Source: an uncultured Devosia sp. (GTDB lineage: Bacteria; Pseudomonadota; Alphaproteobacteria; Rhizobiales; Devosiaceae). From it: a stretch of DNA of 5,858 bases. The stretch spans positions 1-5,858 of the forward strand of contig CAMLKN010000146.1 in NCBI GenBank assembly GCA_946480655.1, given 5' to 3'. Positions within the stretch are counted from its first letter, which is position 1, and the number at the start of each line of letters is the position of its first letter. Both the position numbers and the translations under genes were made by a program. Positions 1 to 5,322 of this stretch are shown piece after piece. The notes below the pieces were generated by a model, which searched no databases, was not told the DNA's origin, and saw nothing but the letters and a program-made list of their open reading frames with translations.

Positions 1-2
1 CG

Positions 3-680
3 GCAGCCTCCACCCTGGGCAAGGATGTCATGCCGCGCCTGGCCGCGAGGCTCGATATCCAGCCGGTCACCGACATCGTCGCCATCGAGGGCCCGAGCCG
101 CTTCGTCCGGCCCATCTATGCCGGCAATGCCCTTGAAACTGTTGACGATTCTCAGCCAAAGCACGTCCTGACCTTCCGCGCCTCCGCCTTCCGGCCGGTC
201 GCCGCCGGCAATTCCGCTCCTGTGGAAGTGGTTGATTCCGCAGTGCAATCCGCCGCCCGCTTCATCGCGGCCCACCGCACCGAAAGCGACATCCCCGATC
301 TCGCCACCGCGCAGATCGTCGTTGGCGGCGGTGTCTCGGTGGGCTCCCCGGAAGGCTTCCAGCTCATTGAAAAGCTTGGCAAAACCCTCGGCGCCGCCAT
401 CGGTGCCACCCGCGCCGCCGTTGATGCGGGCTACGCGCCCAATGACTGGCAGGTCGGCCAGACCGGCAAGATCATCGCGCCCGACCTTTACATCGCGATC
501 GGAATTTCTGGCGCCCTCCAGCACCTTGCCGGCATCCAGGGCGCCAAGAAGATCATCGCCATCAACACCGATGCCGAAGCCCCCATCGTTAGAATCGCCG
601 ATGTCGCCCTCATCGGCGATCTCTTTGAGATCGTTCCACAATTGACGGCGGAACTGGAGAAACTGGGCCTCAAACGCTGA
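3..680 (+). CDS. etfA: Electron transfer flavoprotein alpha subunit, C-terminal part (5' end outside window)
   Basis: EtfA pairs with EtfB to form the soluble FAD-carrying heterodimer that takes electrons from acyl-CoA and related dehydrogenases and passes them to ETF-ubiquinone oxidoreductase. The frame is open to the left edge, and the codons before the first ATG (position 30) already encode family sequence (AASTLGKDVMPRLAARLD), so that ATG is internal. About 225 residues are visible; the family has roughly 310, so part of domain I is missing. The C-terminal FAD domain is clear: GATRAAVDAG, PNDWQVGQTGK, then LYIAIGISGALQH with the conserved His, then IIAIN. Counted from the ATG at 30, these lie at about residues 125-179. 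The usual GGRG loop reads GGVS (codons 327-338), which is unusual. EtfB is expected just upstream. Identification is firm; the true start cannot be seen. Confidence 0.96.
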   Translation, partial: AASTLGKDVMPRLAARLDIQPVTDIVAIEGPSRFVRPIYAGNALETVDDSQPKHVLTFRASAFRPVAAGNSAPVEVVDSAVQSAARFIAAHRTESDIPDLATAQIVVGGGVSVGSPEGFQLIEKLGKTLGAAIGATRAAVDAGYAPNDWQVGQTGKIIAPDLYIAIGISGALQHLAGIQGAKKIIAINTDAEAPIVRIADVALIGDLFEIVPQLTAELEKLGLKR

Positions 681-685
681 GGCCC
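665..685 (+). terminator. Hairpin overlapping the etfA stop codon, possible terminator
   Basis: GGGCCTCA (665-672) and TGAGGCCC (678-685) form a perfect 8-bp stem with a 5-nt loop. The etfA stop codon TGA (678-680) is the first three bases of the 3' arm. What follows is pyrimidine-rich (GGCTCCTCTCTTC) but has no run of T, so it is a weak intrinsic terminator at best; it could also protect the mRNA 3' end. A new promoter begins 16 bp later, consistent with a transcription unit boundary. Confidence 0.45.
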
Positions 686-700
686 GGCTCCTCTCTTCAA

Positions 701-728
701 TTGCAAAAATCCCCCGCCGTCCTATAAA
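701..728 (+). promoter_or_regulatory. Sigma70-like promoter for the aminotransferase gene
   Basis: TTGCAA (701-706, four of six matches to TTGACA) is separated by 16 bp from TATAAA (723-728, five of six matches to TATAAT). Transcription would begin near 735 and give a leader of about 25 nt before the ATG at 760. No other gene-free AT-rich patch lies between etfA and this gene. The call rests on sequence match and position only. Confidence 0.5.
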
Positions 729-759
729 GGCGGCGCCTTCCCACCGGACTCTTCCAAAA

Positions 760-1944
760 ATGTTCGAAACCCTCACCAAGGCCCCCGGCGACAAGATTCT
801 TGCGCTCATGGGCGAGTATGCGGCCGACCCCCGTTCCACCAAGATCGATCTCGGCGTCGGTGTCTACAAGGACGAGAAGGGCGTGACCCCGGTCATGACC
901 TCGGTCCGCAAGGCCGAAGAGCGCATTCTTTCGAACGAGAAAACAAAGACTTACCTTGGCATCGCCGGCAACAAGGGCTATGGCGCGGCCGTGCTCGACC
1001 TGGTCCTGGCCAATGCGGTCGACCGCGCGCGGGTGCGGATCGCCCAGGCGCCCGGCGGCACCGGTTCGCTCTGGGTGCTGATGAACCTCATCAACCGGGC
1101 CCGCCCCGGCGCCACGGTCTATGTGTCCGATCCGACCTGGGCCAACCACAATCCAATCGCCATCGGTGCCGGCCTCAAGGTTGCCACCTATCCCTACTTT
1201 GATCCGGCGACCCGCGGTGTGAAGTTCAGTGAAATGCTCGCCGCGCTCGACGGGCTGGGCGCGGGTGATGTCGTGCTGCTGCATGGCTGCTGCCACAACC
1301 CGACCGGCGCCAATCTATCCAATGAACAGTGGGACCAGGTTGCTGCCTCGCTGGCCCGCACCGGCGCGCTGCCCTTCATCGATCTGGCCTATCTCGGCTT
1401 CGGCGATGGCATCGAGGCGGACGCCTATGGCACCCGCAAGGTTCTGTCTGCAGTCCCCGAAGCGCTGATCGCCTTCTCCGGCTCGAAGAATTTCGGCCTC
1501 TATCGCGAGCGCGTCGGCGCGGCCATTCTCGTCGCGCGCAATGCCGAGGAAGCCGAGGTCACCAATTCGCAGCTCCTCAACATCATTCGCGGCGCCTATT
1601 CGCAGCCCCCCGATCATGGCGCGGAAATCATCCGCACCATTCTCGAAGATGCGGCCCTGCGCGCCGAATGGGAAACCGAACTGGCGGCCATGCGCAATCG
1701 CATGATCGCGCTGCGCAAGAAATTGGCCGACGCGATCCGCGAACGCTCCAATTCCACCGATTTCGACTTCGTCGCCGATCACCGCGGCATGTTCTCGCTG
1801 CTGGGTCTCAGCAACCAGGCGGTGGAACATCTCAAAGCCGCAAACGGGGTCTATATGACCGGGGACAGTCGCATCAATGTCGCCGGTATCCCGGAAGATC
1901 GCGTGGGTGATCTGGCGGACGCGTTTTTGGGCGCCATTCGCTGA
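760..1944 (+). CDS. Class I aspartate/aromatic-amino-acid aminotransferase (AspC/TyrB type)
   Basis: A PLP-dependent fold type I transaminase, expected to be a cytoplasmic dimer exchanging amino groups between aspartate (or aromatic amino acids) and 2-oxoglutarate. At 394 residues it has the usual length. Visible active-site residues: Tyr65 (KTYLGI), Trp126 (SDPTW), Asn180 (GCCHNPTG), Asp208 and Tyr211 (FIDLAYLGF), the Schiff-base Lys243 (SGSKNFGLYRERVG), Arg251, Arg277 in IIRGAYSQPP (equivalent to Arg292 of the classical enzyme, which grips the substrate side-chain carboxylate) and Arg371 (SRINVAG, the alpha-carboxylate arginine). Arg277 supports dicarboxylic substrates, but TyrB enzymes keep it too, so AspC versus TyrB cannot be settled and I give no symbol. 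The ATG at 760 starts the normal family N-terminus (MFETLTKAPGDKILAL). No good Shine-Dalgarno precedes it; the nearest bases are CTCTTCCAAAA. It appears to be transcribed alone from the promoter at 701-728. Confidence 0.93.
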   Translation: MFETLTKAPGDKILALMGEYAADPRSTKIDLGVGVYKDEKGVTPVMTSVRKAEERILSNEKTKTYLGIAGNKGYGAAVLDLVLANAVDRARVRIAQAPGGTGSLWVLMNLINRARPGATVYVSDPTWANHNPIAIGAGLKVATYPYFDPATRGVKFSEMLAALDGLGAGDVVLLHGCCHNPTGANLSNEQWDQVAASLARTGALPFIDLAYLGFGDGIEADAYGTRKVLSAVPEALIAFSGSKNFGLYRERVGAAILVARNAEEAEVTNSQLLNIIRGAYSQPPDHGAEIIRTILEDAALRAEWETELAAMRNRMIALRKKLADAIRERSNSTDFDFVADHRGMFSLLGLSNQAVEHLKAANGVYMTGDSRINVAGIPEDRVGDLADAFLGAIR

Positions 1945-1953
1945 GCGCATAGC

Positions 1954-1982
1954 TTGCGGCAAGGCGCCGCCACGACTACATC
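1954..1982 (+). promoter_or_regulatory. Possible promoter for the transaldolase gene
   Basis: TTGCGG (1954-1959) and TACATC (1977-1982) are 17 bp apart, each matching about three of six consensus bases. The spacer holds part of a small inverted repeat, GCGGC (1956-1960) / GCCGC (1966-1970), which could instead be the remnant of a terminator for the gene upstream, although no T run follows. The spacing and position are right, but the match is weak. Confidence 0.28.
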
Positions 1983-1990
1983 TGGATAAA

Positions 1991-2002
1991 CGGTCCGGAC
2001 CG
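1991..2002 (+). promoter_or_regulatory. Perfect 12-bp palindrome in the transaldolase leader, possible operator
   Basis: CGGTCCGGACCG is identical to its own reverse complement and has no loop, so it suits a dimeric DNA-binding protein better than an RNA hairpin. It lies just downstream of the weak promoter candidate and 11 bp before the Shine-Dalgarno, where a bound repressor could act. The flanks (ATAAA and ATAAGTTA) are AT-rich, so the GC-rich palindrome stands out. The regulator is unknown. Confidence 0.3.
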
Positions 2003-2012
2003 ATAAGTTACT

Positions 2013-2018
2013 AGGAGG
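2013..2018 (+). promoter_or_regulatory. Strong Shine-Dalgarno of the transaldolase gene
   Basis: AGGAGG lies 5 nt before the ATG at 2024 and is a full match to the anti-Shine-Dalgarno. It fixes the start and implies high translation, in contrast to the poor sites before the aminotransferase, mrp and UPF0149 genes. Confidence 0.85.
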
Positions 2019-2023
2019 GAACG

Positions 2024-2677
2024 ATGAAGTTCTTCGTCGATACTGCAGACACCGCCGCCATCAAGGAGCTCAACGACGCCGGGCTCATCAATGGCGTCAC
2101 CACCAATCCGTCGCTGATCGCCAAGTCCGGCCGTGACTTCAAGGAAGTCATCAAGGAAATCTGCGCCATCACGCCCGATCCGGTCTCCGCTGAGGTCGCC
2201 AGCCTCGAATATGACGGCATGGTTGCCGAGGGCGAGCACCTCGCCAAGATTGCCAAGAATGTCGTCATCAAGTTGCCGCTGACGCTCAATGGCCTCAAGG
2301 CCACCAAGCATTTCAAGGACGCGGGCATTCCGACCAACGTCACGCTCTGCTTCTCGGCCAATCAGGCGCTGCTCGCCGCCAAGGCGGGCGCGACCTATAT
2401 CTCGCCCTTCATCGGCCGCCTCGACGATATCAATCTCGACGGCATGGAACTGATCGAAAACATTCGTCAGATCTACGACAATTACCAGTTCGAAACCCAG
2501 ATCCTGGCTGCCTCGATCCGTTCGGCAAACCATGTGACCCAGGCCGCGCTTGCCGGCGCCGATGTGGCCACCATTCCGCCCGACGTGATCAAGAAGCTGG
2601 CCCTGCACCCGCTGACGGACAAGGGCATCGAAGGCTTCCTCAAGGATTGGAAGGCCACTGGCCAGTCGATCCTCTAG
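2024..2677 (+). CDS. tal: Transaldolase, small TalC/FSA-family type
   Basis: A class I aldolase of the non-oxidative pentose phosphate pathway that moves a dihydroxyacetone unit between sugar phosphates (fructose 6-phosphate plus erythrose 4-phosphate to sedoheptulose 7-phosphate plus glyceraldehyde 3-phosphate). At 217 residues it is a complete member of the short subfamily, a single beta/alpha barrel. Visible: MKFFVDTAD with Asp6, [13 protein letters not shown] (24-36), Schiff-base Lys83 in [21 protein letters not shown] (105-117), SPFIGRLDD (127-135) with phosphate-binding Arg132, and ASIRS (163-167). The family also contains fructose-6-phosphate aldolase. Glu57 (SAEV) sits where transaldolases have Glu and the E. 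coli aldolase has Gln59, and Phe129 matches transaldolase Phe178 rather than the aldolase Tyr, so I favour transaldolase. The start is fixed by AGGAGG. A likely terminator follows, so the gene may be monocistronic. Confidence 0.94.
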   Translation: MKFFVDTADTAAIKELNDAGLINGVTTNPSLIAKSGRDFKEVIKEICAITPDPVSAEVASLEYDGMVAEGEHLAKIAKNVVIKLPLTLNGLKATKHFKDAGIPTNVTLCFSANQALLAAKAGATYISPFIGRLDDINLDGMELIENIRQIYDNYQFETQILAASIRSANHVTQAALAGADVATIPPDVIKKLALHPLTDKGIEGFLKDWKATGQSIL

Positions 2678-2697
2678 GGGTTGCCCACAGAGACTGA

Positions 2698-2726
2698 TCT
2701 CAAGGCACGGTCGTCGAACCTTGAGA
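2698..2726 (+). promoter_or_regulatory. First hairpin in the tal-mrp intergenic region
   Basis: TCTCAAGG (2698-2705) and CCTTGAGA (2719-2726) make a perfect 8-bp stem with a 13-nt loop. No T run follows (CACAACAAAG), so it is not an intrinsic terminator alone. The 3' arm motif TTGAGAC recurs at 2778-2784 just before mrp, so the 5' arm could pair with either copy. It may be a tal mRNA 3' end element or part of an mrp leader. Confidence 0.4.
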
Positions 2727-2732
2727 CACAAC

Positions 2733-2772
2733 AAAGACCTCGCCCCTGGACTCGCGCATGGGTGAGGTCTTT
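2733..2772 (+). terminator. Intrinsic terminator-like hairpin between tal and mrp
   Basis: AAAGACCTCGCCC (2733-2745) pairs with GGGTGAGGTCTTT (2760-2772) over 13 bp with one G-U wobble and a 14-nt loop. The T-rich end of the stem continues into CCATTTT, and A residues flank the 5' arm, so it could act in both directions. It is the strongest terminator-like structure in the window. The odd point is that it ends only 18 bp before the mrp start codon, leaving no room for a promoter in between. Confidence 0.62.
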
Positions 2773-2790
2773 CCATTTTGAGACCTCGCC
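2761..2790 (+). promoter_or_regulatory. Alternative hairpin abutting the mrp start codon
   Basis: AGACCTCGCC occurs twice, at 2735-2744 (the terminator 5' arm) and at 2781-2790 (immediately before the mrp ATG). The segment GGTGAGGTCT (2761-2770) can therefore pair with the upstream copy or, over 10 bp with one G-U wobble and a 10-nt loop, with the downstream copy. The two folds exclude each other. The downstream fold would tie up the only weak ribosome-site-like bases (GAG, 2780-2782). The pairing is seen in the sequence; a regulatory role is inference. Confidence 0.33.
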
Positions 2791-3849
2791 ATGGCTGACA
2801 CCGATCTTGCCGCACGGATAAAGACTGCCCTAGCCGACGTAGAAATCCCCGGCGGCGGTGACCTGGCCACCTATGCCGGCCTCTCCGACATTATCGTCAC
2901 CCCCGGCGCAATCGCGTTCGCCATCGCCGTCGCCCCCGGCATGGAAGCCGCCTTCGGTCCTGCCCGAGAGGCGGCGCAGACGGCCGCTCAGGCCCTTGGT
3001 GGCGCGCGCAAGATCATGGTCTCGCTGACGGCGGAAAAGTCCAACACGCCCAAATTCGGTCATGGCGCGGCCCAGCCCCAGGGCAAGACCCGCGTCAACG
3101 GCGTCAAGCGCATCATTGCCATCGGCTCCGGCAAGGGCGGCGTCGGCAAATCGACGACCGCGGTCAATATCGCCCTGTCACTGGCCGCCGAGGGCCTCAA
3201 GGTCGGCATTCTCGACGCCGATCTTTATGGCCCCTCGGTTCCGAAACTGCTCGGCATCGAGGGCAAGCCGGCCATCCGCGACGATGGCATCTTCACACCC
3301 CATCAAGCCTTCGGCTTGAAGGCCATGTCCATCGGCTCCATGCTGGTCCCCGGTCAGGCCGTGGTCTGGCGCGGCCCCATGGCCACATCAGGCCTTCGTC
3401 AGCTCCTTCGCGAAACCGATTGGGGCAATCTCGACGTCCTCATTATCGACCTGCCACCAGGCACCGGCGACATCCATATCGCGCTCTTCCAGCAGACCGT
3501 TGTCGACGGCGTGGTCATCGTCTCGACCCCGCAGGACCTGGCCCTGATCGACGCTCAGAAGGCCATCGACATGCTCCGCCGCATGTCCGTGCCCGTGCTG
3601 GGCCTCGTTGAAAACATGAGCTATTTCATCGCCCCCGATACCGGCAACCGCTACGACATTTTCGGTACGGGTGGGGCACAGAAGGCTGCCGCACGCCTGG
3701 AAATCCCGTTTCTCGGCCCCATCCCCTTGGTCATGTCCATCCGCGAAGGCTCGGACGCCGGCGCGCCGCCAGTGGCCATGGCGCCAGACGGCGCGGAGGC
3801 GCTGGCCTATCGGCAGATTGCCCGAAGGCTCATTTCGACCATCCCGTGA
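2791..3849 (+). CDS. mrp: Mrp/ApbC-family P-loop ATPase, Fe-S cluster carrier candidate
   Basis: A cytoplasmic MinD-superfamily ATPase of the Mrp/ApbC/NBP35 group; members bind and transfer Fe-S clusters to client proteins. Of 352 residues, about 1-80 form a divergent MIP18 (DUF59)-like domain, followed by a short linker rich in Gly, Gln and Pro. The ATPase then shows the deviant Walker A GSGKGGVGKST (112-122) with signature Lys115 and Lys120, the switch I stretch LDADLYGPSVPKLLG (141-155), LIIDLPPGTGD (217-227), STPQDLALIDAQKA (245-258) and ENMSYFI (274-280). In many relatives a CxxC pair that holds the cluster follows directly; here the residues are APDT (281-284), so both cysteines are absent. 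I believe other alphaproteobacterial Mrp proteins share this. The ATG at 2791 starts the expected N-terminal domain, but no real Shine-Dalgarno precedes it. The family call is firm; direct cluster binding is uncertain. Confidence 0.93.
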   Translation: MADTDLAARIKTALADVEIPGGGDLATYAGLSDIIVTPGAIAFAIAVAPGMEAAFGPAREAAQTAAQALGGARKIMVSLTAEKSNTPKFGHGAAQPQGKTRVNGVKRIIAIGSGKGGVGKSTTAVNIALSLAAEGLKVGILDADLYGPSVPKLLGIEGKPAIRDDGIFTPHQAFGLKAMSIGSMLVPGQAVVWRGPMATSGLRQLLRETDWGNLDVLIIDLPPGTGDIHIALFQQTVVDGVVIVSTPQDLALIDAQKAIDMLRRMSVPVLGLVENMSYFIAPDTGNRYDIFGTGGAQKAAARLEIPFLGPIPLVMSIREGSDAGAPPVAMAPDGAEALAYRQIARRLISTIP

Positions 3850-3882
3850 CGCAATCGGGCATGTTTGGGCAGGGCGGTTTGT

Positions 3883-3905
3883 ATCGATTGCTGAAATCGA
3901 TTGCA
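3883..3905 (+). promoter_or_regulatory. LacI-family operator candidate with adjacent direct repeat, upstream of the glucosidase gene
   Basis: TGAAATCGATTGCA (3892-3905) matches every fixed position of the LacI-family consensus TGNAANCGNTTNCA with its central CG. The nonamer ATCGATTGC occurs twice, at 3883-3891 and 3896-3904, 13 bp apart, so a degenerate second site may lie next to the first. The site overlaps the proposed -35 box, as expected for repression relieved by a sugar ligand. LacI-family control is common for glycoside-use genes. The regulator gene is not in the window. Confidence 0.5.
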
Positions 3906-3930
3906 TAACCTTCGCAGCCGGTGTTATCCG
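3901..3930 (+). promoter_or_regulatory. Possible promoter of the glucosidase gene
   Basis: TTGCAT (3901-3906) stands 18 bp before TATCCG (3925-3930), which is preceded by TGT, giving an extended -10. Matches are four and three of six. The region also holds a perfect 6-bp inverted repeat, AGCCGG (3916-3921) / CCGGCT (3928-3933), around the -10. The overlap with the LacI-type site supports a promoter here, although the boxes are weak. Confidence 0.35.
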
Positions 3931-3955
3931 GCTAGTCAAGGCCTGAAGGCCGCTT

Positions 3956-3962
3956 GGAGGGG
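3956..3962 (+). promoter_or_regulatory. Ribosome binding site of the glucosidase gene
   Basis: GGAGGGG ends 2 nt before the ATG at 3965; the GGAGG core leaves 4 nt, slightly short but usable. It supports this start, which also gives the normal GH1 N-terminus. Confidence 0.7.
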
Positions 3963-3964
3963 AT

Positions 3965-5278
3965 ATGTTCTCATTTGACCGCCGGGACTTCGGTTCCGAC
4001 TTTACCTTTGGTGTTGCCACGGCAGCCTACCAGATCGAAGGCGGCCAGCGCGATGGCCGCGGCATCTCAATCTGGGATACGTTCTCCGCCACGCCTGGCA
4101 ATGTCCACAATGGCGATACCGGCCGCGATGCCTGCAACCACTATGAGCTCTGGCCGGCCGATCTCGACCTGATCCGCGATGGCGGCTTCGACGCCTACCG
4201 CTTCTCCTTCGCCTGGCCGCGCCTCATTCCCGAAGGCACCGGCGCTGTCAACCAGGCCGGCGTGGATTACTATGACCGCCTGCTCGACGGCATGCTTGAG
4301 CGCGGCATCAAGCCCTATGCCACGCTCTACCATTGGGACCTGCCCTCGACCCTGCAGGACCGCGGCGGCTGGATGAACCGCGATATTGCCAGCTGGTTCG
4401 CCGATTATGCGACCCTGGTGGCCAACAAGTTCGGCGACCGGCTCGAGGCCACCGCGACCATCAATGAACCCTGGTGCGTGGCCTTCCTCAGCCATTTCCT
4501 GGGCATCCATGCCCCGGGCTATCGTGACCTGCGCGCCGCCGCGCGCGCCATGCACCACGTGCTGTTCGCGCACGGCACCGCGATCGATGCGCTGCGCGCA
4601 GCCGGTGCGAAGAATCTCGGCATCGTGCTCAATCTGGAGAAGGCTGAGCCGGCGACCGATACCGAAGAAGACAAGAAGGCCTTCGATTTCGGCGATGCCC
4701 TCTTCAATCGCTGGTATCTGGATGGGGTACTCAAGGGCGAATACCCGTCGGTGCTGACCGACTGGCTCGAACCCTATCTGCCGGCCAACTACCAGGACGA
4801 CATGGCGGTTGTCTCCCGCCCGCTCGACTGGCTGGGCATCAACTACTATACCCGCGGCCTCTACAAGGCTTCCTCCGAGCCCGGCCGTCCCGCCGAGCAG
4901 GTCAAGGGGCCGCTCGAAAAGACCGATATCGGCTGGGAAATCTATCCCAAGGGCCTTTCCGACCTGCTGGTCCGTGTCTCCCGCGACTATACCAAGCTGC
5001 CCATCTACGTCACCGAAAACGGCATGGCCGAAGTCGAAGGCGATAGCGACCCGCGCCGGGTGAAATACTATGAGGATCATCTCAAGGCGGTCCTCGCCGC
5101 GCGGGAAGCCGGTGCCGATGTGCGCGGCTATTTCGCGTGGTCGCTGCTCGACAATTACGAATGGGCCGAGGGCTACAACAAGCGCTTCGGCCTCGTGCAT
5201 GTCGACTACCAGACCCAGCAGCGCACACCCAAGTCCAGCTTCCGTGCCTTCCAGGGCCTGTTGCACAACTCGCGCTGA
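3965..5278 (+). CDS. bglA: GH1 family beta-glucosidase
   Basis: A retaining glycoside hydrolase of family 1 that releases glucose (often also galactose or fucose) from the non-reducing end of beta-glycosides such as cellobiose or plant aryl glucosides. At 437 residues it is a full single (beta/alpha)8 barrel. The N-terminal signature FTFGVATAAYQIEGG (13-27) carries sugar-binding Gln23. His123 and Trp124 lie in LYHWDLP. The acid/base is Glu168 in TINEPW and the nucleophile Glu351 in YVTENG. GINYYTRG (291-298), and WSLLDNYEWAEGY (392-404) with Glu399 and Trp400, complete the glycone site and are typical of glucosidases. No phosphate-binding motif points to a 6-phospho enzyme. There is no signal peptide, so the enzyme is cytoplasmic and its substrate must be imported; no transporter is in the window. 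It is probably under LacI-type control from the upstream site. Exact substrate is unknown. Confidence 0.95.
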   Translation: MFSFDRRDFGSDFTFGVATAAYQIEGGQRDGRGISIWDTFSATPGNVHNGDTGRDACNHYELWPADLDLIRDGGFDAYRFSFAWPRLIPEGTGAVNQAGVDYYDRLLDGMLERGIKPYATLYHWDLPSTLQDRGGWMNRDIASWFADYATLVANKFGDRLEATATINEPWCVAFLSHFLGIHAPGYRDLRAAARAMHHVLFAHGTAIDALRAAGAKNLGIVLNLEKAEPATDTEEDKKAFDFGDALFNRWYLDGVLKGEYPSVLTDWLEPYLPANYQDDMAVVSRPLDWLGINYYTRGLYKASSEPGRPAEQVKGPLEKTDIGWEIYPKGLSDLLVRVSRDYTKLPIYVTENGMAEVEGDSDPRRVKYYEDHLKAVLAAREAGADVRGYFAWSLLDNYEWAEGYNKRFGLVHVDYQTQQRTPKSSFRAFQGLLHNSR

Positions 5279-5290
5279 ACCGGTGTATGG

Positions 5291-5317
5291 TCGGGCTCTG
5301 CCAGCGTGTGAGCCCGA
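5291..5317 (+). terminator. Hairpin between the glucosidase and UPF0149 genes
   Basis: TCGGGCTC (5291-5298) and GAGCCCGA (5310-5317) form a perfect 8-bp stem with an 11-nt loop, 12 nt after the glucosidase stop. No T run follows (TCATCATG), so rho-independent termination is doubtful. It ends 5 nt before the preferred start of the next gene and so occupies its ribosome binding region. It could be a 3' end stabiliser, a weak terminator or a translational control. Confidence 0.4.
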
Positions 5318-5322
5318 TCATC

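Noticed and set aside
1315..1962. Minus-strand open frame opposite the aminotransferase gene, with others at 697-1296 and 1976-2815
   Set aside because: They lie opposite firmly identified genes, have no family motifs, and the last spans the terminator and leader sequences. They are antisense shadows.
1956..1970. GCGGC / GCCGC inverted repeat after the aminotransferase gene as a terminator
   Set aside because: The stem is only 5 bp with no T run; in this base composition such repeats are frequent.
3819..3861. Inverted repeat TGCCCGA / TCGGGCA around the mrp stop codon as a terminator
   Set aside because: The 7-bp arms are 29 nt apart, most of the first arm and loop are coding, and no T run follows, so it is likely chance in GC-rich DNA.
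3937..3956. Possible hairpin CAAGGCC / GGCC-CTTG in the glucosidase leader that might hide the ribosome site
   Set aside because: Pairing needs a two-base bulge and a 4-nt loop, and it leaves the GGAGG core mostly free.
4067..5266. Long open frame of 399 codons on the minus strand opposite the glucosidase gene
   Set aside because: The plus strand encodes a complete GH1 enzyme with all catalytic motifs. The minus frame is a by-product of high GC at third codon positions; its translation is dominated by Gly, Ala, Val, Ile and Glu with no recognisable domain.
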